A stretch of 64,000 nucleotides of DNA from Chthonomonadales bacterium (GTDB lineage Bacteria > Armatimonadota > Chthonomonadetes > Chthonomonadales > CAJBBX01), in contig JADLGO010000050.1 of assembly GCA_020849275.1 (NCBI GenBank), forward strand, positions 1-64,000, written 5' to 3'. Position 1 is the stretch's first letter. Every line of letters starts with the position of its first letter. Of this stretch, positions 43,357 to 52,958 are shown one piece after another. The translations under genes were made by a program, and so were the position numbers. Below the pieces are notes generated by a model, which was given only the letters and a program-made list of their open reading frames with translations, searched no databases and was not told where the DNA came from.

Positions 43357-43785
43357 CTATGTGCCGCGCTCATCGAGCGCGGCGCCGATCCTGAGGAGCG
43401 TGCTCTCGTCGAGGGTTCGCTCAAGCGAACGGAAGAGCTCGCGTTCCTCCCATCGGATGTGGCTCTCTAGCCTCTCCGCCAACTCGCGGCATTGCTCGGC
43501 CGTCACGGTGCCCGGGTCGGATGCCGCCCTCGCCAGGTCCCGCAGTGCCGCGTGGTCGGTCACCAGCCTGGCTGCGTGAGCCTCGGGCGTCACGTACGGC
43601 AGCAGGCACCTCTCCTCGCGGTCGAGGTGCGGCGCGATCTGGCCGCGCCAGGCGGCGGCGAAGTCCTGGACGGCGCGCGTTCGCGCCCCCGCGTCGCGCT
43701 CCGCGGCCAGGCGCAGACGCCGTGCCTGCACCAGTCCGTGATGGTGATCGTGCGACAGGGGGACGAGGCTCGGATGGCGCTTCAT
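43357..43785 (-). CDS. Hemerythrin-like (HHE) protein
   Basis: The 142-aa protein is a four-helix bundle with the carboxylate-bridged di-iron ligands of the HHE family: VPLSHDHHHGLVQARRL, IAPHLDREERCLLPYV, DHAALRDLAR and HIRWEERELFRSLER. Its start overlaps the stop of the upstream HHE gene by 4 bases. Such proteins bind oxygen or NO or repair iron-sulfur clusters; the neighbouring NnrS-like protein favours nitrosative stress. Confidence 0.85.
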   Translation of the reverse strand: MKRHPSLVPLSHDHHHGLVQARRLRLAAERDAGARTRAVQDFAAAWRGQIAPHLDREERCLLPYVTPEAHAARLVTDHAALRDLARAASDPGTVTAEQCRELAERLESHIRWEERELFRSLERTLDESTLLRIGAALDERGT

Positions 43786-44258
43786 CGACTCAGGATGGCC
43801 CGCCTCTCCTCGGCGCTAGCGACGCGGTCCAGCACCGGGTAGAGGATGTTCCGTTCGCGCAGGTCATGATGCTCCATCAGATGCTTGAAGCGCGTCTCCT
43901 CATCCAGGAGGCGCAGGATGGCCTGGGCGTCGGCGTCCCCGCACCGCAGCGCGGCGACCATGTCGCGGAAGCGATCCAGGTACTGCTCCATCTTGCGATG
44001 CTCGGCCTGGTAGAAGGTCACGTCGCCGCCAAGGATGTCGCCCGCGCGGCGATAGATCGGAAAGAGGGTGTCTTCCTCGAGCGCGATGTGCTCACGGATA
44101 TCGGCATCGACGGCGGCTAGCTTCCGGGAGGCCACGGCGATGTCCCGATCGAGCAGGGCCTCCTGGTGCTCCGCGAAGAGCTCGTCGAACGCCCGATGCG
44201 CGGCCAGCAAGGAGTCGAAGCTGGCGACAACCTCCAGTTCCGACGCGCCTCGTTCCAT
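43782..44258 (-). CDS. Hemerythrin-like (HHE) protein
   Basis: The 158-aa protein has EVVASFDSLLAAHRAFDELF, ADIREHIALEEDTLFPIYRR, DVTFYQAEHRKMEQYLDRFR and HLMEHHDLRERNILYPVLDR, giving a full His/Glu di-iron set in a four-helix bundle. GGGGGAGGG precedes the ATG. It is 22 bases downstream of the NnrS-like gene and translationally coupled to the second HHE gene; the three probably form one unit. Confidence 0.85.
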   Translation of the reverse strand: MERGASELEVVASFDSLLAAHRAFDELFAEHQEALLDRDIAVASRKLAAVDADIREHIALEEDTLFPIYRRAGDILGGDVTFYQAEHRKMEQYLDRFRDMVAALRCGDADAQAILRLLDEETRFKHLMEHHDLRERNILYPVLDRVASAEERRAILSR

Positions 44259-44280
44259 GCGCCCTCCCCCTGGCCGGCCG

Positions 44281-45939
44281 TTAGCGTCCTGTCGCCATGC
44301 CGGGCAACTCCGATGGCGGCGCCAACGTGCCTGCCGGACGGGCAGGCGGCTCGTCCAGCCGGGGTGACCGCCACATGATGGCGAGCAGCTCGACCGCCCA
44401 GATGACCAGCCCGACGACCTCGATGAAGCCGCTCAGGCCCATGATGGCGTAGGCGGAGTGCGTGAAGTCGGTTGCGATCTGCGTCCCCACTCGCAGCACG
44501 TTCCCCGCATTGATCAGGACGAACGGGAGCCAGAGCCCGTTCAGTGTGCGGGGGTCGATTCCGCGCAGCATCGGCACGACGCGTGCCGAGATGCCCACGA
44601 TCATCAGCGTGATGAAGCCGACCGTCAGCGCGTGGCGCACCGCGCCAAGGTAGGCGTGCGAGAAGGCCTGGCCCCGGAACATGGAGTATGGGAACATGAA
44701 GTTGAGCATGACGAGGCCGACGAGCAGCCAGACGTAGGCCGCGCGCACGAGCTTCAGGCTCCTGTCCGGCTTGCGCGCGGGCCCGAAGATGCCCAGCGCC
44801 GAGACAACGAGGATGGCGGACACCAGCAGGCCGATGAAGGAGACGCGGAGCAGGAACAGCAGGCCGGGCAACTGATACACGAAGAGCCCGATCCAGCCCG
44901 CCATGTCCGCGATGATGGAGAGCGCGAAGACCCCAAGGATGATGCGCGCATCGCGGCGACTTCTGGCCGTCTGAGCGGCCCGCTCAGCCTCCGTCGCCGC
45001 CTGGGCGTTCAGGCCGAAGATGGCCGGCAGCAGGCGAATGCTCACGCCGAAGATCATCATGGTGATGAAGCCGAACACCTGCAGCTCTCGCATGGCCGTC
45101 ATCCAGCCGGCGAGCAGGGGGACCATCGTGAACTCGTCCGGCGCGGTCGCCACCGCGTGGAAGAGGAGCGGGCCGAGCGCGGTCTGGAGCCAGAACGCCG
45201 CCAGCGCCGCCATGATGAACGGCGCGCCAACCATCGTCTCCCGCGTGCTCCGGTCGCCTCCGTGCATCGTCCGGAAGATCAGCGCCAGGAAGATCGTGAC
45301 GGCAACGACCTCCAGCGCGCCGCCCGTGATGCCCAGCGCCAGCATGCTCCGGGCGTGGGAGTACGTCTGGCCCACGGCCGAGGCGACGATCCCGGCCAGC
45401 ATCAGGCCGAGCGAGAGGTGCGCCAGGCCGGGCGCTTGGAGCCTCGCGCCGCGGAAGCGCGGGAAAGCCTGATAGGCGAAGCCCATCACGAACAGGCCGA
45501 CCCAGCCGAGTATCTGCGCGTGGGCGTGCGCCAGCGTCCAGTCCAGCGGGACGGCGAAGAAGTCGCCGCGACTGCCGATGCGGTACAGGTTGGCCGCGCC
45601 CCAGACACACCCGGCCGTGAGCATCACCACGACCGCGCCCAGGAAGAAGGGGCGATAGATGGTGTCCGCGGCTCCACCCTTCGCGCCTGATGGGAACGGG
45701 CTACCCGGCGGCGCGGCGCAGACGACCGCAGCCCTTGGCAGCGCGACCACCGCGTTCAGCTCGTCCATCAGGTCGAGAAGCGAGGCGCCGTGCGCCTCGG
45801 CGAAGAACCGGATCGATTCGTGCGGTCCGAGCGGGCCGCCGCAGCCCTGCAGCCCGTGACGGTCGAGGACCTCGCGGCACTCCGGATGCGCGCGAAGCAC
45901 GTCGGGGATCATCTCGTCCGTCGTGATGTGAACACTCAC
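44281..45939 (-). CDS. NnrS-like multi-TM heme protein with N-terminal DUF1858 domain
   Basis: The 552-aa protein starts at GTG 45939 (AGGAG 7 bases upstream). Residues 1-65 are a DUF1858 domain (ITTDEMIPDVLRAHPECREV, GLQGCGGPLG), often found with Fe-S repair and anaerobic redox proteins. About twelve transmembrane helices follow, with His residues at AHAHAQILGWVGLF, QTYSHARSM, LLFHAVATAPDEF and SHAYLGAVRHALTV. This fits the NnrS/heme-copper-like family linked to nitric-oxide resistance; the exact heme ligands are not proven. Confidence 0.75.
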   Translation of the reverse strand: MSVHITTDEMIPDVLRAHPECREVLDRHGLQGCGGPLGPHESIRFFAEAHGASLLDLMDELNAVVALPRAAVVCAAPPGSPFPSGAKGGAADTIYRPFFLGAVVVMLTAGCVWGAANLYRIGSRGDFFAVPLDWTLAHAHAQILGWVGLFVMGFAYQAFPRFRGARLQAPGLAHLSLGLMLAGIVASAVGQTYSHARSMLALGITGGALEVVAVTIFLALIFRTMHGGDRSTRETMVGAPFIMAALAAFWLQTALGPLLFHAVATAPDEFTMVPLLAGWMTAMRELQVFGFITMMIFGVSIRLLPAIFGLNAQAATEAERAAQTARSRRDARIILGVFALSIIADMAGWIGLFVYQLPGLLFLLRVSFIGLLVSAILVVSALGIFGPARKPDRSLKLVRAAYVWLLVGLVMLNFMFPYSMFRGQAFSHAYLGAVRHALTVGFITLMIVGISARVVPMLRGIDPRTLNGLWLPFVLINAGNVLRVGTQIATDFTHSAYAIMGLSGFIEVVGLVIWAVELLAIMWRSPRLDEPPARPAGTLAPPSELPGMATGR

Positions 45940-46216
45940 AGGCGATCTCCTGCTCGCTGATTAGAGCGGCCCACATCGCAACACCCTGTTGACCGCCGCC
46001 GAAGGCCGCGAACCCCTCGCGCAGCCCGCGGACATGCGCGAGCCGGCCCGATTCGGCGCGAGGGCGCGCCACGCCGCGACCTCGGCCGCACGATGGCGCC
46101 GCCGGGCCAGGGGCGAGGCACGGCCAGTGGGCGTGCGTTCGCATACCCTGACCCGCCCGCACGCGGAGGAGGAGTAGCCCCACGAACCGCGCGACCTTGC
46201 CAGGCTCAACGGTGGG

Positions 46217-46510
46217 CTATCGCGGGGTGCTTGCCTCGACGACGCCGTTGACGCGGAAGAAACCGGCGTTGATCTCGATGAAGCGCTCCTGATCCTTGGG
46301 GACGTCCGTATCGGCGAAAATCGCCGTCACCGGACACTCTGGCTCGCAGAGGCCGCAGTCGATGCACTCATCCGGGTCGATGAAGAGCATGTCGTACCGC
46401 TTGCCGTCGCCATCCGTAAAAACGCCCTCGTGGATGCAGTCGACGGGGCAGACCTCCACACAGGCCTTGTCCTTCACTCCAATGCACGGTTCGCAGATGA
46501 CATACGCCAT
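46217..46510 (-). CDS. Seven-iron (3Fe-4S/4Fe-4S) ferredoxin
   Basis: The 97-aa protein starts at ATG 46510 after AAGGAG. The cluster motifs are CIGVKDKACVEVCPVDC (the Azotobacter FdI-like C-x7-C-x3-CP pattern) and CIDCGLCEPECP (C-x2-C-x2-C-x3-CP). It carries low-potential electrons; partners could be the molybdenum oxidoreductase or the NnrS-like protein. It lies 42 bases downstream of a small helical hypothetical gene. Confidence 0.9.
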   Translation of the reverse strand: MAYVICEPCIGVKDKACVEVCPVDCIHEGVFTDGDGKRYDMLFIDPDECIDCGLCEPECPVTAIFADTDVPKDQERFIEINAGFFRVNGVVEASTPR

Positions 46511-46552
46511 CGTGGTTCTCCTTCTCGCTGCCACCCGGCCGCCGCGACGACC

Positions 46553-46930
46553 TCAGTGGCACTGATCCAGCCACCGGCGGAGCCTTGCCAGCTCATCGAG
46601 CCGTCGGCCCATCGCGCGGCGAATGCGCGCGGCGCCGTCGTCGCGCGAGGCTCCTCCCGTGTACGGCGTCGTTGCCGACAGGCCGTCCACGGCCATCTGA
46701 TACACGTCGGCCACCGTGGGAGCGATGAACAGGTCCCGCAGCCTCCCCTTGGCGCGGCTTGTCCAGCCGGCCAACCGCGCGCGAGCATGGGCCAGAGGGA
46801 CGTTCGAGTGCATGGCCTCGCGCCCCATTTCGCGCCCGCTCTCCAGCAGATCGTCCAGCGCCCGCACCGCTTCGGCGCGCGACACGCGCAGTTGCTCGCA
46901 GGTCTCGCGTGCGTCCGGGCTCGTACCCAT
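46553..46930 (-). CDS. Helical hypothetical protein
   Basis: The ATG at 46930 has GGAGG 5 bases upstream. The 125-aa product is strongly helical and charged (RVSRAEAVRALDDLLESGRE, ARARLAGWTSRAKGRLRDLF, RIRRAMGRRLDELARLRRWL), without a recognised motif. It is the first gene after the dyad-containing promoter at 47013-47041 and precedes the ferredoxin. Function unknown. Confidence 0.5.
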   Translation of the reverse strand: MGTSPDARETCEQLRVSRAEAVRALDDLLESGREMGREAMHSNVPLAHARARLAGWTSRAKGRLRDLFIAPTVADVYQMAVDGLSATTPYTGGASRDDGAARIRRAMGRRLDELARLRRWLDQCH

Positions 46931-47012
46931 CACTTCCTCCGCCACTCCTTCGGCCACTCGCCGACGGCCGGGCCAGACCGCATCCGGGCGCCCGCGGCGA
47001 CCTCGGAGCTAA

Positions 47013-47041
47013 ATTGGATATCTTTATCCAGTACGTGGTAA
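47013..47041 (-). promoter_or_regulatory. Promoter with 6-bp dyad between and over its boxes
   Basis: On the minus strand TTACCA (47041-47036), a 17-base spacer and TCCAAT (47018-47013) make a weak promoter. The perfect dyad TGGATA-TCTT-TATCCA (47015-47030) overlaps the spacer and -10 box. The core resembles Rrf2-type sites (NsrR/IscR relatives), which would suit the NO and Fe-S related genes here; the family assignment is inference. Confidence 0.5.
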
Positions 47042-47333
47042 CTGTACCCGATCCTCCCGCGAATCCGCCCGCCGTCTCGCATTCCAGGGCGGCATCGCGG
47101 TCCGCGTTGCACGCGCCGATCCGCGGTGGGCGGAGCCCGCGCCAGCATCGCCCCGTCGCGCTACTCGTCCGATGAGCTCGGCGGAAGGCCGATCGTACTC
47201 GCGACAACAGGGCTTGATGGGCTTGCTTATGAGCGTCGGGGGCGTCACTGCCGCTCCAGCGCTCCGGATCCCGCATGCCGGGTGGTTCGGCGCGGCGGGC
47301 GCCCGCGGAGGAACCGATCGCGCCGGAACGCGG

Positions 47334-47339
47334 TATACT
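47334..47339 (+). promoter_or_regulatory. -10 box before the electron-transfer operon
   Basis: TATACT (47334-47339) lies about 65 bases before the chosen ATG at 47406. No good -35 box is seen at the usual distance, so it may need an activator. It shows that the long in-frame extension back to 47172 is unlikely to be translated. The rest of the 46931-47405 gap holds only the dyad promoter described separately. Confidence 0.35.
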
Positions 47340-47405
47340 CGGATCGGTTGGGGCAGCGGTTGGGATGGCCTCGACGCCATAGCGGTTCGGAAAGTGGAAC
47401 TGGCC

Positions 47406-48560
47406 ATGAGGCGCGAAGTAACACGATCCGCTCTCTGGGGGATCCTGGTCACGGCGTTGTTGGCCGTGCTGATCGTCATCGGATCTCGCAACCTCGCGCA
47501 CTTCGATGCCGCGCTCGTCGGCTATACGTTCGCCATCCTCTTCACCACCTTCGGCATCACCTACCGCTATGCGATGTGGCTTCAGCGCCCGCCGACCGCG
47601 GTCTACTGGCGGCGTGGCTGGCAGACATTCCTGAGCCGCCGCTACCTGGCGCGCAACCTGGCCGCATGGGCCGATCGCGCCGTTACCGACGTGGCGCTCA
47701 ACCGCTTCATCTGGCGCCGCGCCCGGCTGCGATGGGCGGCCCACTGGCTGATCATGTGGGGATGCGTCCTCGCCGTGCTGATCACCTTCCCGCTCGTCTT
47801 CGGCTGGCTCCACTTCGAGACGGTTCCCGGCGACATCCGAATGTACCGGATGTTCGTGTTCGGGTTCCCGATCGCCAGCTTCCCGGCGTACTCCGTGCTC
47901 GCGTTCACTCTGTACCACGGGCTCGTGTGGGCTTCGTTCCTGGTCATTCCCGGCGTGATGATCGCCTTCCGTCGGCGCATGCGAGACTACGGAGCCGCGG
48001 CGGTCCAGACGTTCTCTCAGGACTTCATGCCGCTGATCCTCCTCTTCGCGGTCAGTCTGAGCGGGCTTCTGCTCACCGTGAGCTACACCTGGATGCAGGG
48101 CTATGCCTATACCTTCCTGGCGATCCTGCACGCCGTGACGGTCATCACGACCCTGCTCTTCCTGTCGTTCGGCAAGTTCTTCCACGTCCTCCAGCGGCCG
48201 GCGCAACTCGGCGTCTCGTTCTACAAGGACGTGGGCCAGAGCGAGGATCAGGCGCACTGCCGTCGGTGCGGGGAGCCATTCACCTCGCGGATGCACGTGG
48301 AGGACCTGATCGATGCGCAGCGCGGCCTCGGGTTCCAGTATGAGATGCCCGGGTCGCCGGTCGAGCACTACCAGTGGATCTGTCCGCACTGCCGCCGCGC
48401 GCTGATCGGCATCGCCCAGGGAGCCGCGGCCAACCGCGGGCAGGCGGCGCTGCTGGAGACCGGCCTCGCACCCGCTCCGATCCCGCGACCGACGTACGCG
48501 AACCCGGGGTTGGGCCAGGGCCCCCTCGGCGAGGAAGACCGGCGCAACTACCACCCCTGA
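47406..48560 (+). CDS. Cytochrome-b/NarI-like membrane electron carrier
   Basis: The 384-aa protein has six or so transmembrane helices with paired histidines ([42 protein letters not shown]), the layout of NarI/DsrM-type di-heme b subunits. The C-terminal ~110 residues are soluble and hold CRRC and CPHC, probably a zinc ribbon. ATG 47406 is used; GTG 47394 is an in-frame alternative. It is the first gene of the operon with the molybdoenzyme and Fe-S proteins and likely passes electrons between them and the quinone pool. Confidence 0.7.
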   Translation: MRREVTRSALWGILVTALLAVLIVIGSRNLAHFDAALVGYTFAILFTTFGITYRYAMWLQRPPTAVYWRRGWQTFLSRRYLARNLAAWADRAVTDVALNRFIWRRARLRWAAHWLIMWGCVLAVLITFPLVFGWLHFETVPGDIRMYRMFVFGFPIASFPAYSVLAFTLYHGLVWASFLVIPGVMIAFRRRMRDYGAAAVQTFSQDFMPLILLFAVSLSGLLLTVSYTWMQGYAYTFLAILHAVTVITTLLFLSFGKFFHVLQRPAQLGVSFYKDVGQSEDQAHCRRCGEPFTSRMHVEDLIDAQRGLGFQYEMPGSPVEHYQWICPHCRRALIGIAQGAAANRGQAALLETGLAPAPIPRPTYANPGLGQGPLGEEDRRNYHP

Positions 48561-48570
48561 GTAGGGAACC

Positions 48571-50817
48571 ATGGCCACGCTGCCTGTTGCCGACGAAGAG
48601 ATCATCCGCCGTTTCGGGCCGCACCGGGCGTACGACCGCGGCGCGCGCGTGAGCTCCGCGGCCGAACCCGACCGCGAGGTGAAGACGCACTGTTGCTTCT
48701 GCGGACAGCAGTGCGGGGTCATCCTCAAGGTCAAGGACAACACGGTGATCGGCTTCGAGCCCCGCTACGACTTCCCGTTCAACCAGGGGAAGGCGTGCCC
48801 CAAAGGCGTGAAGCGCTACCTGCAGGGCGCGCACCCGGACCGGTTGCTCCACGCGTTCGAGCGCGCGCCCGGCGCTCCTGGCGGGTTCCAGGAGCTCGCC
48901 TATGCGCGGGCGATCGAGAAGGTCGCCGGCGAGGTCGCCCGCATCCAGTCCGAGCATGGCAGGGACGCGTTCGCCGTCCTCACGGGCGCGAGCCTCACGA
49001 ATGAGGCGGCCTACTTCGTCGGCAAGTTCGCCCACATGTGCCTGCGCACGGCCAACCTCGACTACAACGGCCGGCTCTGCATGGTGAGCGCCGTCGCGGG
49101 GAACGCGATGAGCTTCGGGGTCGATCGCGCGGCCAATGCGTGGTCCGACATTCCGAGGGCGGAGGTCGTCTGGCTCAGCGGCGCCAACGTGGGCGAGTGC
49201 GCTCCCATCACGACCGACTACGTCTGGAACGCGCGCGAGAACGGCGGCCGGGTCATCGTGGTCGACCCGCGGATCACGCCCATCGGTCGCGTGTGCGACC
49301 TCTTCCTTCCCATCAAGCCGGGCCGCGACGTGGCGCTCTTCAACGGCATCCTGCACCTGATGATCGAGAACGACTGGCTCGACCACCGATTCATCGATTC
49401 CCGAACCAACGGGTTCGACGCCGTGGCCGAGCACGTGAAGGAGTGGACACCGGCGCGCACGGCCGAGGTGACGGGGGTCGCCGAGAAGGCCATTCGCCAG
49501 GCCGCGGAGTGGTGGGGTACCGCGAAGACGAGCTTCTTGCTGCATGCCCGCGGGATCGAGCACAGCAGCCACGGCGTTCAGAACGTGCTCGGCGCCATCA
49601 ACATGGTCCTGGCCTCCGGCAGGATCGGCCGCGAGGGGTGCGGCTACTCGACGATTACCGGGCAGGGCAACGGCCAGGGAGCTCGCGAGCAGGGGCAGAA
49701 GTGCGATCAGTTGCCCGGCGCTCGCCATCTCGACGACCCCGAAGCGCGCGCCCACATTGCCGGCATCTGGGGAATGGCGCCCGACGACCTCCCGATGCCT
49801 GGCGTCGATGCGTACGAGATCATCCGAAAGATCGACCGCGGCGAGATCCGCGGCCTGCTGAGCCTCTGCTTCAACCCGATGGTCTCGCTGCCGGACAACC
49901 ACTTCGTGAGCGCCTCGCTCGACAAGTTGGAGTTCTACGCGGCCATTGACTTCTTCCTCAACGAGACCGCGCGTCACGCCGACATCGTGCTTCCAGCCGC
50001 GCTGCAGGAGGAGTTGGAGGGCACCGTCACCACGACGGAGGGCCGCGTCGTCAAGATCAACAAGGCGATCGACTGCCCCGGCGAGGCGCGGCCGGACTTC
50101 GTGATTCTACAGGACATCGCCAGGGTGCTCGGCCGCGAGAAGGGGTTCACCTTCGCCTCCTCCCGTGAGATCTTCGACGAGTTGCGCGTGGCATCGCGCG
50201 GCGGCATCGCCGACTACTTCGGGATCACGTGGGAGAAGATTGAGGCGCAGCTCGGCGTGTTCTGGCCATGCCCGGAGCCGGAGGACCCCGGCCGCGAGCG
50301 GCTGTTCGAGGAGGGATCCTGGAACCCGATCGCCAAAGGCGCAGGGCCATTCTACTTCCCGGACGGACGCGCGCGCTTCAATGTAGCGCGCTACTCGCCG
50401 CCCACCGAGGATGTGGACGCCGAGTACCCGGTCATCCTGACCAGCGGCCGCGTCGTGAGCCAGTACCTGTCCGGCACGCAGACCCGCCGGATCGGTCCGC
50501 TGGTCGACCACTACCCGGTCCCGCGTGTGGAGCTTCACCCGCGGCTGGCCGAGGAGCTGGGCGTTCAGGATGGCGATTGGACGACCGTGGAGACACGGCG
50601 CGGGTCGATCACGCTGCAGGCGCAGGTCGTTCGTACGATCCGGCCGGACACCGTCTTCATCCCGTACCATTGGGCCGGGCCGAAGAGCGTGAACCAGCTC
50701 ACGATCTCGGCTCAGGACCCGATCTCGCACATCCCGGAGTTCAAGGCCTGCGCCTGCCGGGTCCGGAAGGCGCAGGGCGAACCGGAGTACGCGCGCGTGC
50801 GCGAGCCGCAGCAATAG
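48571..50817 (+). CDS. Molybdopterin (Mo/W-bisPGD) oxidoreductase catalytic subunit
   Basis: The 748-aa protein belongs to the DMSO reductase superfamily. An N-terminal [4Fe-4S] site (CCFCGQQCG … GKACPKG), the metal-ligand loop [12 protein letters not shown] with Cys as likely Mo ligand (as in assimilatory nitrate reductase and Cys-type formate dehydrogenase), [20 protein letters not shown] and the C-terminal pterin domain ([20 protein letters not shown]) are all visible. It lacks a Tat signal. It may be a nitrate reductase or formate-dehydrogenase-like enzyme; the substrate cannot be fixed from sequence. Its neighbours supply membrane, Fe-S and Rieske partners. Confidence 0.85.
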   Translation: MATLPVADEEIIRRFGPHRAYDRGARVSSAAEPDREVKTHCCFCGQQCGVILKVKDNTVIGFEPRYDFPFNQGKACPKGVKRYLQGAHPDRLLHAFERAPGAPGGFQELAYARAIEKVAGEVARIQSEHGRDAFAVLTGASLTNEAAYFVGKFAHMCLRTANLDYNGRLCMVSAVAGNAMSFGVDRAANAWSDIPRAEVVWLSGANVGECAPITTDYVWNARENGGRVIVVDPRITPIGRVCDLFLPIKPGRDVALFNGILHLMIENDWLDHRFIDSRTNGFDAVAEHVKEWTPARTAEVTGVAEKAIRQAAEWWGTAKTSFLLHARGIEHSSHGVQNVLGAINMVLASGRIGREGCGYSTITGQGNGQGAREQGQKCDQLPGARHLDDPEARAHIAGIWGMAPDDLPMPGVDAYEIIRKIDRGEIRGLLSLCFNPMVSLPDNHFVSASLDKLEFYAAIDFFLNETARHADIVLPAALQEELEGTVTTTEGRVVKINKAIDCPGEARPDFVILQDIARVLGREKGFTFASSREIFDELRVASRGGIADYFGITWEKIEAQLGVFWPCPEPEDPGRERLFEEGSWNPIAKGAGPFYFPDGRARFNVARYSPPTEDVDAEYPVILTSGRVVSQYLSGTQTRRIGPLVDHYPVPRVELHPRLAEELGVQDGDWTTVETRRGSITLQAQVVRTIRPDTVFIPYHWAGPKSVNQLTISAQDPISHIPEFKACACRVRKAQGEPEYARVREPQQ

Positions 50818-50832
50818 AAAGGAGCAGACACC

Positions 50833-51303
50833 ATGCACCCACGACTGGAGTACCACAAGGAGTTCCCGGATGCCCTGAAGGCCATGCTCGGCCTGCAGGC
50901 ATACGTGGATCGGAGCCGCCTCGACCACAAGCTGCTGGAGCTGGTGAAGATGCGCGCCTCGCAGATCAACGGCTGCGCCTACTGCATCGACATGCATAGC
51001 AAGGACGCGCGCGCGCTGGGTGAGACGGAGCAGCGCCTGTACGCCCTCTCCGCCTGGCGCGAGGCGCCCTTCTTCACCGAGAAGGAGCGCGCCGCGCTCG
51101 CCTGGACGGAGTCACTCACGCTCATATCGGAGACCGGCGCGCCGGACGAGGTGTACGAGGAGGTTCGGAAGCACTTCGGCGACGAGGACCTGGTCGTCCT
51201 GTCGCTGGCGATCGTGGCCATCAACGGCTGGAATCGCCTCGCCGTCGGGTTCCGCTCCCTCGCGGGAGCCTACCAGCCCGGGAGAAAGCCGTCGGCGGAG
51301 TAG
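50833..51303 (+). CDS. AhpD-like carboxymuconolactone decarboxylase family protein
   Basis: The 156-aa protein has the AhpD-type redox motif [18 protein letters not shown] (C-x2-C-x3-H) and the family segments [13 protein letters not shown] and [12 protein letters not shown]. Such proteins are peroxidases or disulfide reductases. GAAAGGAG precedes the ATG. It lies inside the molybdoenzyme operon, between the catalytic subunit and the Fe-S subunit, which is unusual and suggests protection or reduction of the complex. Confidence 0.9.
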   Translation: MHPRLEYHKEFPDALKAMLGLQAYVDRSRLDHKLLELVKMRASQINGCAYCIDMHSKDARALGETEQRLYALSAWREAPFFTEKERAALAWTESLTLISETGAPDEVYEEVRKHFGDEDLVVLSLAIVAINGWNRLAVGFRSLAGAYQPGRKPSAE

Positions 51304-51313
51304 GGGGAGACCG

Positions 51314-51958
51314 ATGCCGGTTCCCTCGGACCTCGAGTTCTTCATCGACCCGAGCCGGTGCATCGGTTGCCAGGCATGCGTCCAGGCGTGCACGGAATGC
51401 GAGACGCATCGCGGGTACTCGATGTTTCAACTCGACGTGATCGACCGCGCCCGGACGACGCAGACGATTCCGCTCGTCTGCATGCACTGCGAGACGCCGA
51501 CCTGCGCGGAGGTCTGCCCCGCGGACGCCATCAAGCGCACCGCGGACGGCGTGGTTCAGACGGCTCGTAAGCCGCAGTGCATCGCCTGCAACAACTGTGT
51601 GCTCGCGTGCCCCTTCGGCATCCCGAAGATGAACACAGGCATGGCGCTCATGATGAAGTGCGACATGTGCTACGACCGGACGACAGTCGGAAAGAAGCCC
51701 ATGTGCGCCTCGGTGTGCCCGAGCCAGGCCCTCTTCTTCGGCACGCGCACCGAGCTCGAGCAGCTTCGCCCATCTTCACGGCCGGTGAATACGTGGCAGT
51801 TCGGGCGGCAGACGATCAAGACGAAGGTGAACGTGATGGTCGCGCGAAAGACGACCGCCGACACGGTGGACGTGACGGCCGCGATGTTCGAGCCGACGGT
51901 TGGGCGGCCGCTGGACGACAACCTGCCGGAGGCGGGCGAGGAGGGGAATGCGGTATGA
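51314..51958 (+). CDS. Four-cluster [4Fe-4S] protein (DmsB/NrfC/FdhB type)
   Basis: GGGGGAGA precedes ATG 51314. The 214-aa protein has the four Cys groups of this family: [42 protein letters not shown] and CDMCYDR … CASVCP. It relays electrons between the molybdoenzyme and the membrane b-type or Rieske partners. The C-terminal ~60 residues ([20 protein letters not shown] onward) are longer than in DmsB. Its stop overlaps the start of the Rieske gene. Confidence 0.9.
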   Translation: MPVPSDLEFFIDPSRCIGCQACVQACTECETHRGYSMFQLDVIDRARTTQTIPLVCMHCETPTCAEVCPADAIKRTADGVVQTARKPQCIACNNCVLACPFGIPKMNTGMALMMKCDMCYDRTTVGKKPMCASVCPSQALFFGTRTELEQLRPSSRPVNTWQFGRQTIKTKVNVMVARKTTADTVDVTAAMFEPTVGRPLDDNLPEAGEEGNAV

Positions 51959-52503
51959 ACCGACCCGACCCCGAGCGCGCGACCACGCCGCCCGATGGCC
52001 GGCCCCTCAGCGAGCAGCCGCGCTGGCGGCGCGACTTCCCCATCCATCTGCCGGAGGACGAGTACGTCTCACGCAGGGACCTGGTCCGGTTCGCGGTCCT
52101 GGTCAGTGGCGCGTTCGCTGTGGGCCAGGTTTGGATCCTGGCCCAGAACGCGGTGCGCAGGATGGCCGGCCGGCCGCCGATCCGGGAGATCGCGGGCGCG
52201 GGCGCGCTGCCGCCCGGTAAGAGCCTGGTCTTCCGCTACCCGGGTCCGCAGGACATCTGCTTCCTGGCGCGGCAGTCGGATGGCCGCCTCGTCGCGTTCA
52301 GCCAGGTGTGCACGCACCTCTCCTGCGCGGTCATTCCCGATGTGCCGACCGGGAAGATCCTCTGCCCGTGCCACGATGGGGTGTTCGAGATGCGCACCGG
52401 GCGGCCCCTCGCCGGACCGCCGCAGCGCCCCCTGCCGCGCGTTCAGATCGAGCAGCGTGGCGGCCGGATCTATGCCACCGGGATGGAGGTCAGCACCGTA
52501 TGA
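51955..52503 (+). CDS. Rieske [2Fe-2S] protein with Tat-type anchor
   Basis: The ATG at 51955 overlaps the previous stop (ATGA). A 40-residue polar N-terminus leads to [20 protein letters not shown], a twin-arginine membrane anchor. The Rieske cluster ligands are CTHLSC and CPCHDG, with CTH-x17-CPCH-type spacing, and [10 protein letters not shown] follows. The 182-aa protein should face the periplasm. A Rieske subunit next to a molybdoenzyme and a cytochrome b suggests a hybrid complex rather than a standard bc1. Confidence 0.9.
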   Translation: MNRPDPERATTPPDGRPLSEQPRWRRDFPIHLPEDEYVSRRDLVRFAVLVSGAFAVGQVWILAQNAVRRMAGRPPIREIAGAGALPPGKSLVFRYPGPQDICFLARQSDGRLVAFSQVCTHLSCAVIPDVPTGKILCPCHDGVFEMRTGRPLAGPPQRPLPRVQIEQRGGRIYATGMEVSTV

Positions 52504-52721
52504 AGGGGCCGCGCTTCGCACGGCACGAGCGAATGACGGTCGTGAACGGCATCGGCGTTATCGTGCTGACCATCGACGTGCTGCAACTCTGGCTGCTGAC
52601 GGCCACGATGAACGCCTACATGGGCCGCGACGAGAGCGTTCTCCTTCCGGCGGCAATCGCCAGCGTCGTCTGCCTGCTGCTCAACCTCGGCCTCCTCCGC
52701 TACCTGCGCTCGCTCGACTGA
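52500..52721 (+). CDS. Small two-TM membrane protein (DUF6755-like)
   Basis: The ATG at 52500 overlaps the Rieske stop. The 73-aa protein has two membrane helices (VVNGIGVIVLTIDVLQLWLL and AAIASVVCLLLNLGLLRYL) with a short loop between. As I recall, small proteins named DUF6755 sit beside such Rieske genes; I am not certain of the match. It is the last gene of the operon. Confidence 0.7.
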   Translation: MKGPRFARHERMTVVNGIGVIVLTIDVLQLWLLTATMNAYMGRDESVLLPAAIASVVCLLLNLGLLRYLRSLD

Positions 52722-52920
52722 TCGCCCTCGCCGATTCGAAGGTGCCGGTCTGAGCGGCAGCCCGGTTGGATGACGGCGCAGCCGCATGGAGCGCGGGCGA
52801 GGCCCTGCCCGGCTCAGGTCGAGGCGGGGACAGACCCCAGAGAGCGCCGCGAGTCGAGCGCGATTCGCGGCGTCGCCAACTCCGGGGGCGAGACCCCGAC
52901 GGCGATTCGTTCCGCGACCG

Positions 52921-52950
52921 TTGACATGGAAGGGCGACTGCCGGTATACT
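52921..52950 (+). promoter_or_regulatory. Strong sigma70 promoter for the third DUF1559 gene
   Basis: Perfect TTGACA (52921-52926), an 18-base spacer and TATACT (52945-52950), in an AT-rich island that stands out from the flanks. The remaining gap 52722-53207 has no gene I can support. Confidence 0.75.
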
Positions 52951-52958
52951 GTGCCTCA

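Noticed and set aside
47172-47405. In-frame N-terminal extension of the cytochrome-b-like protein
   Set aside because: The TATACT box at 47334 lies inside it, and the extension has no membrane or conserved character.
46593-48743. A long minus-strand open frame (716 codons) across the 46.6-48.7 kb region
   Set aside because: Antisense to the cytochrome-b-like gene and start of the Mo enzyme; low-complexity composition and no domain.
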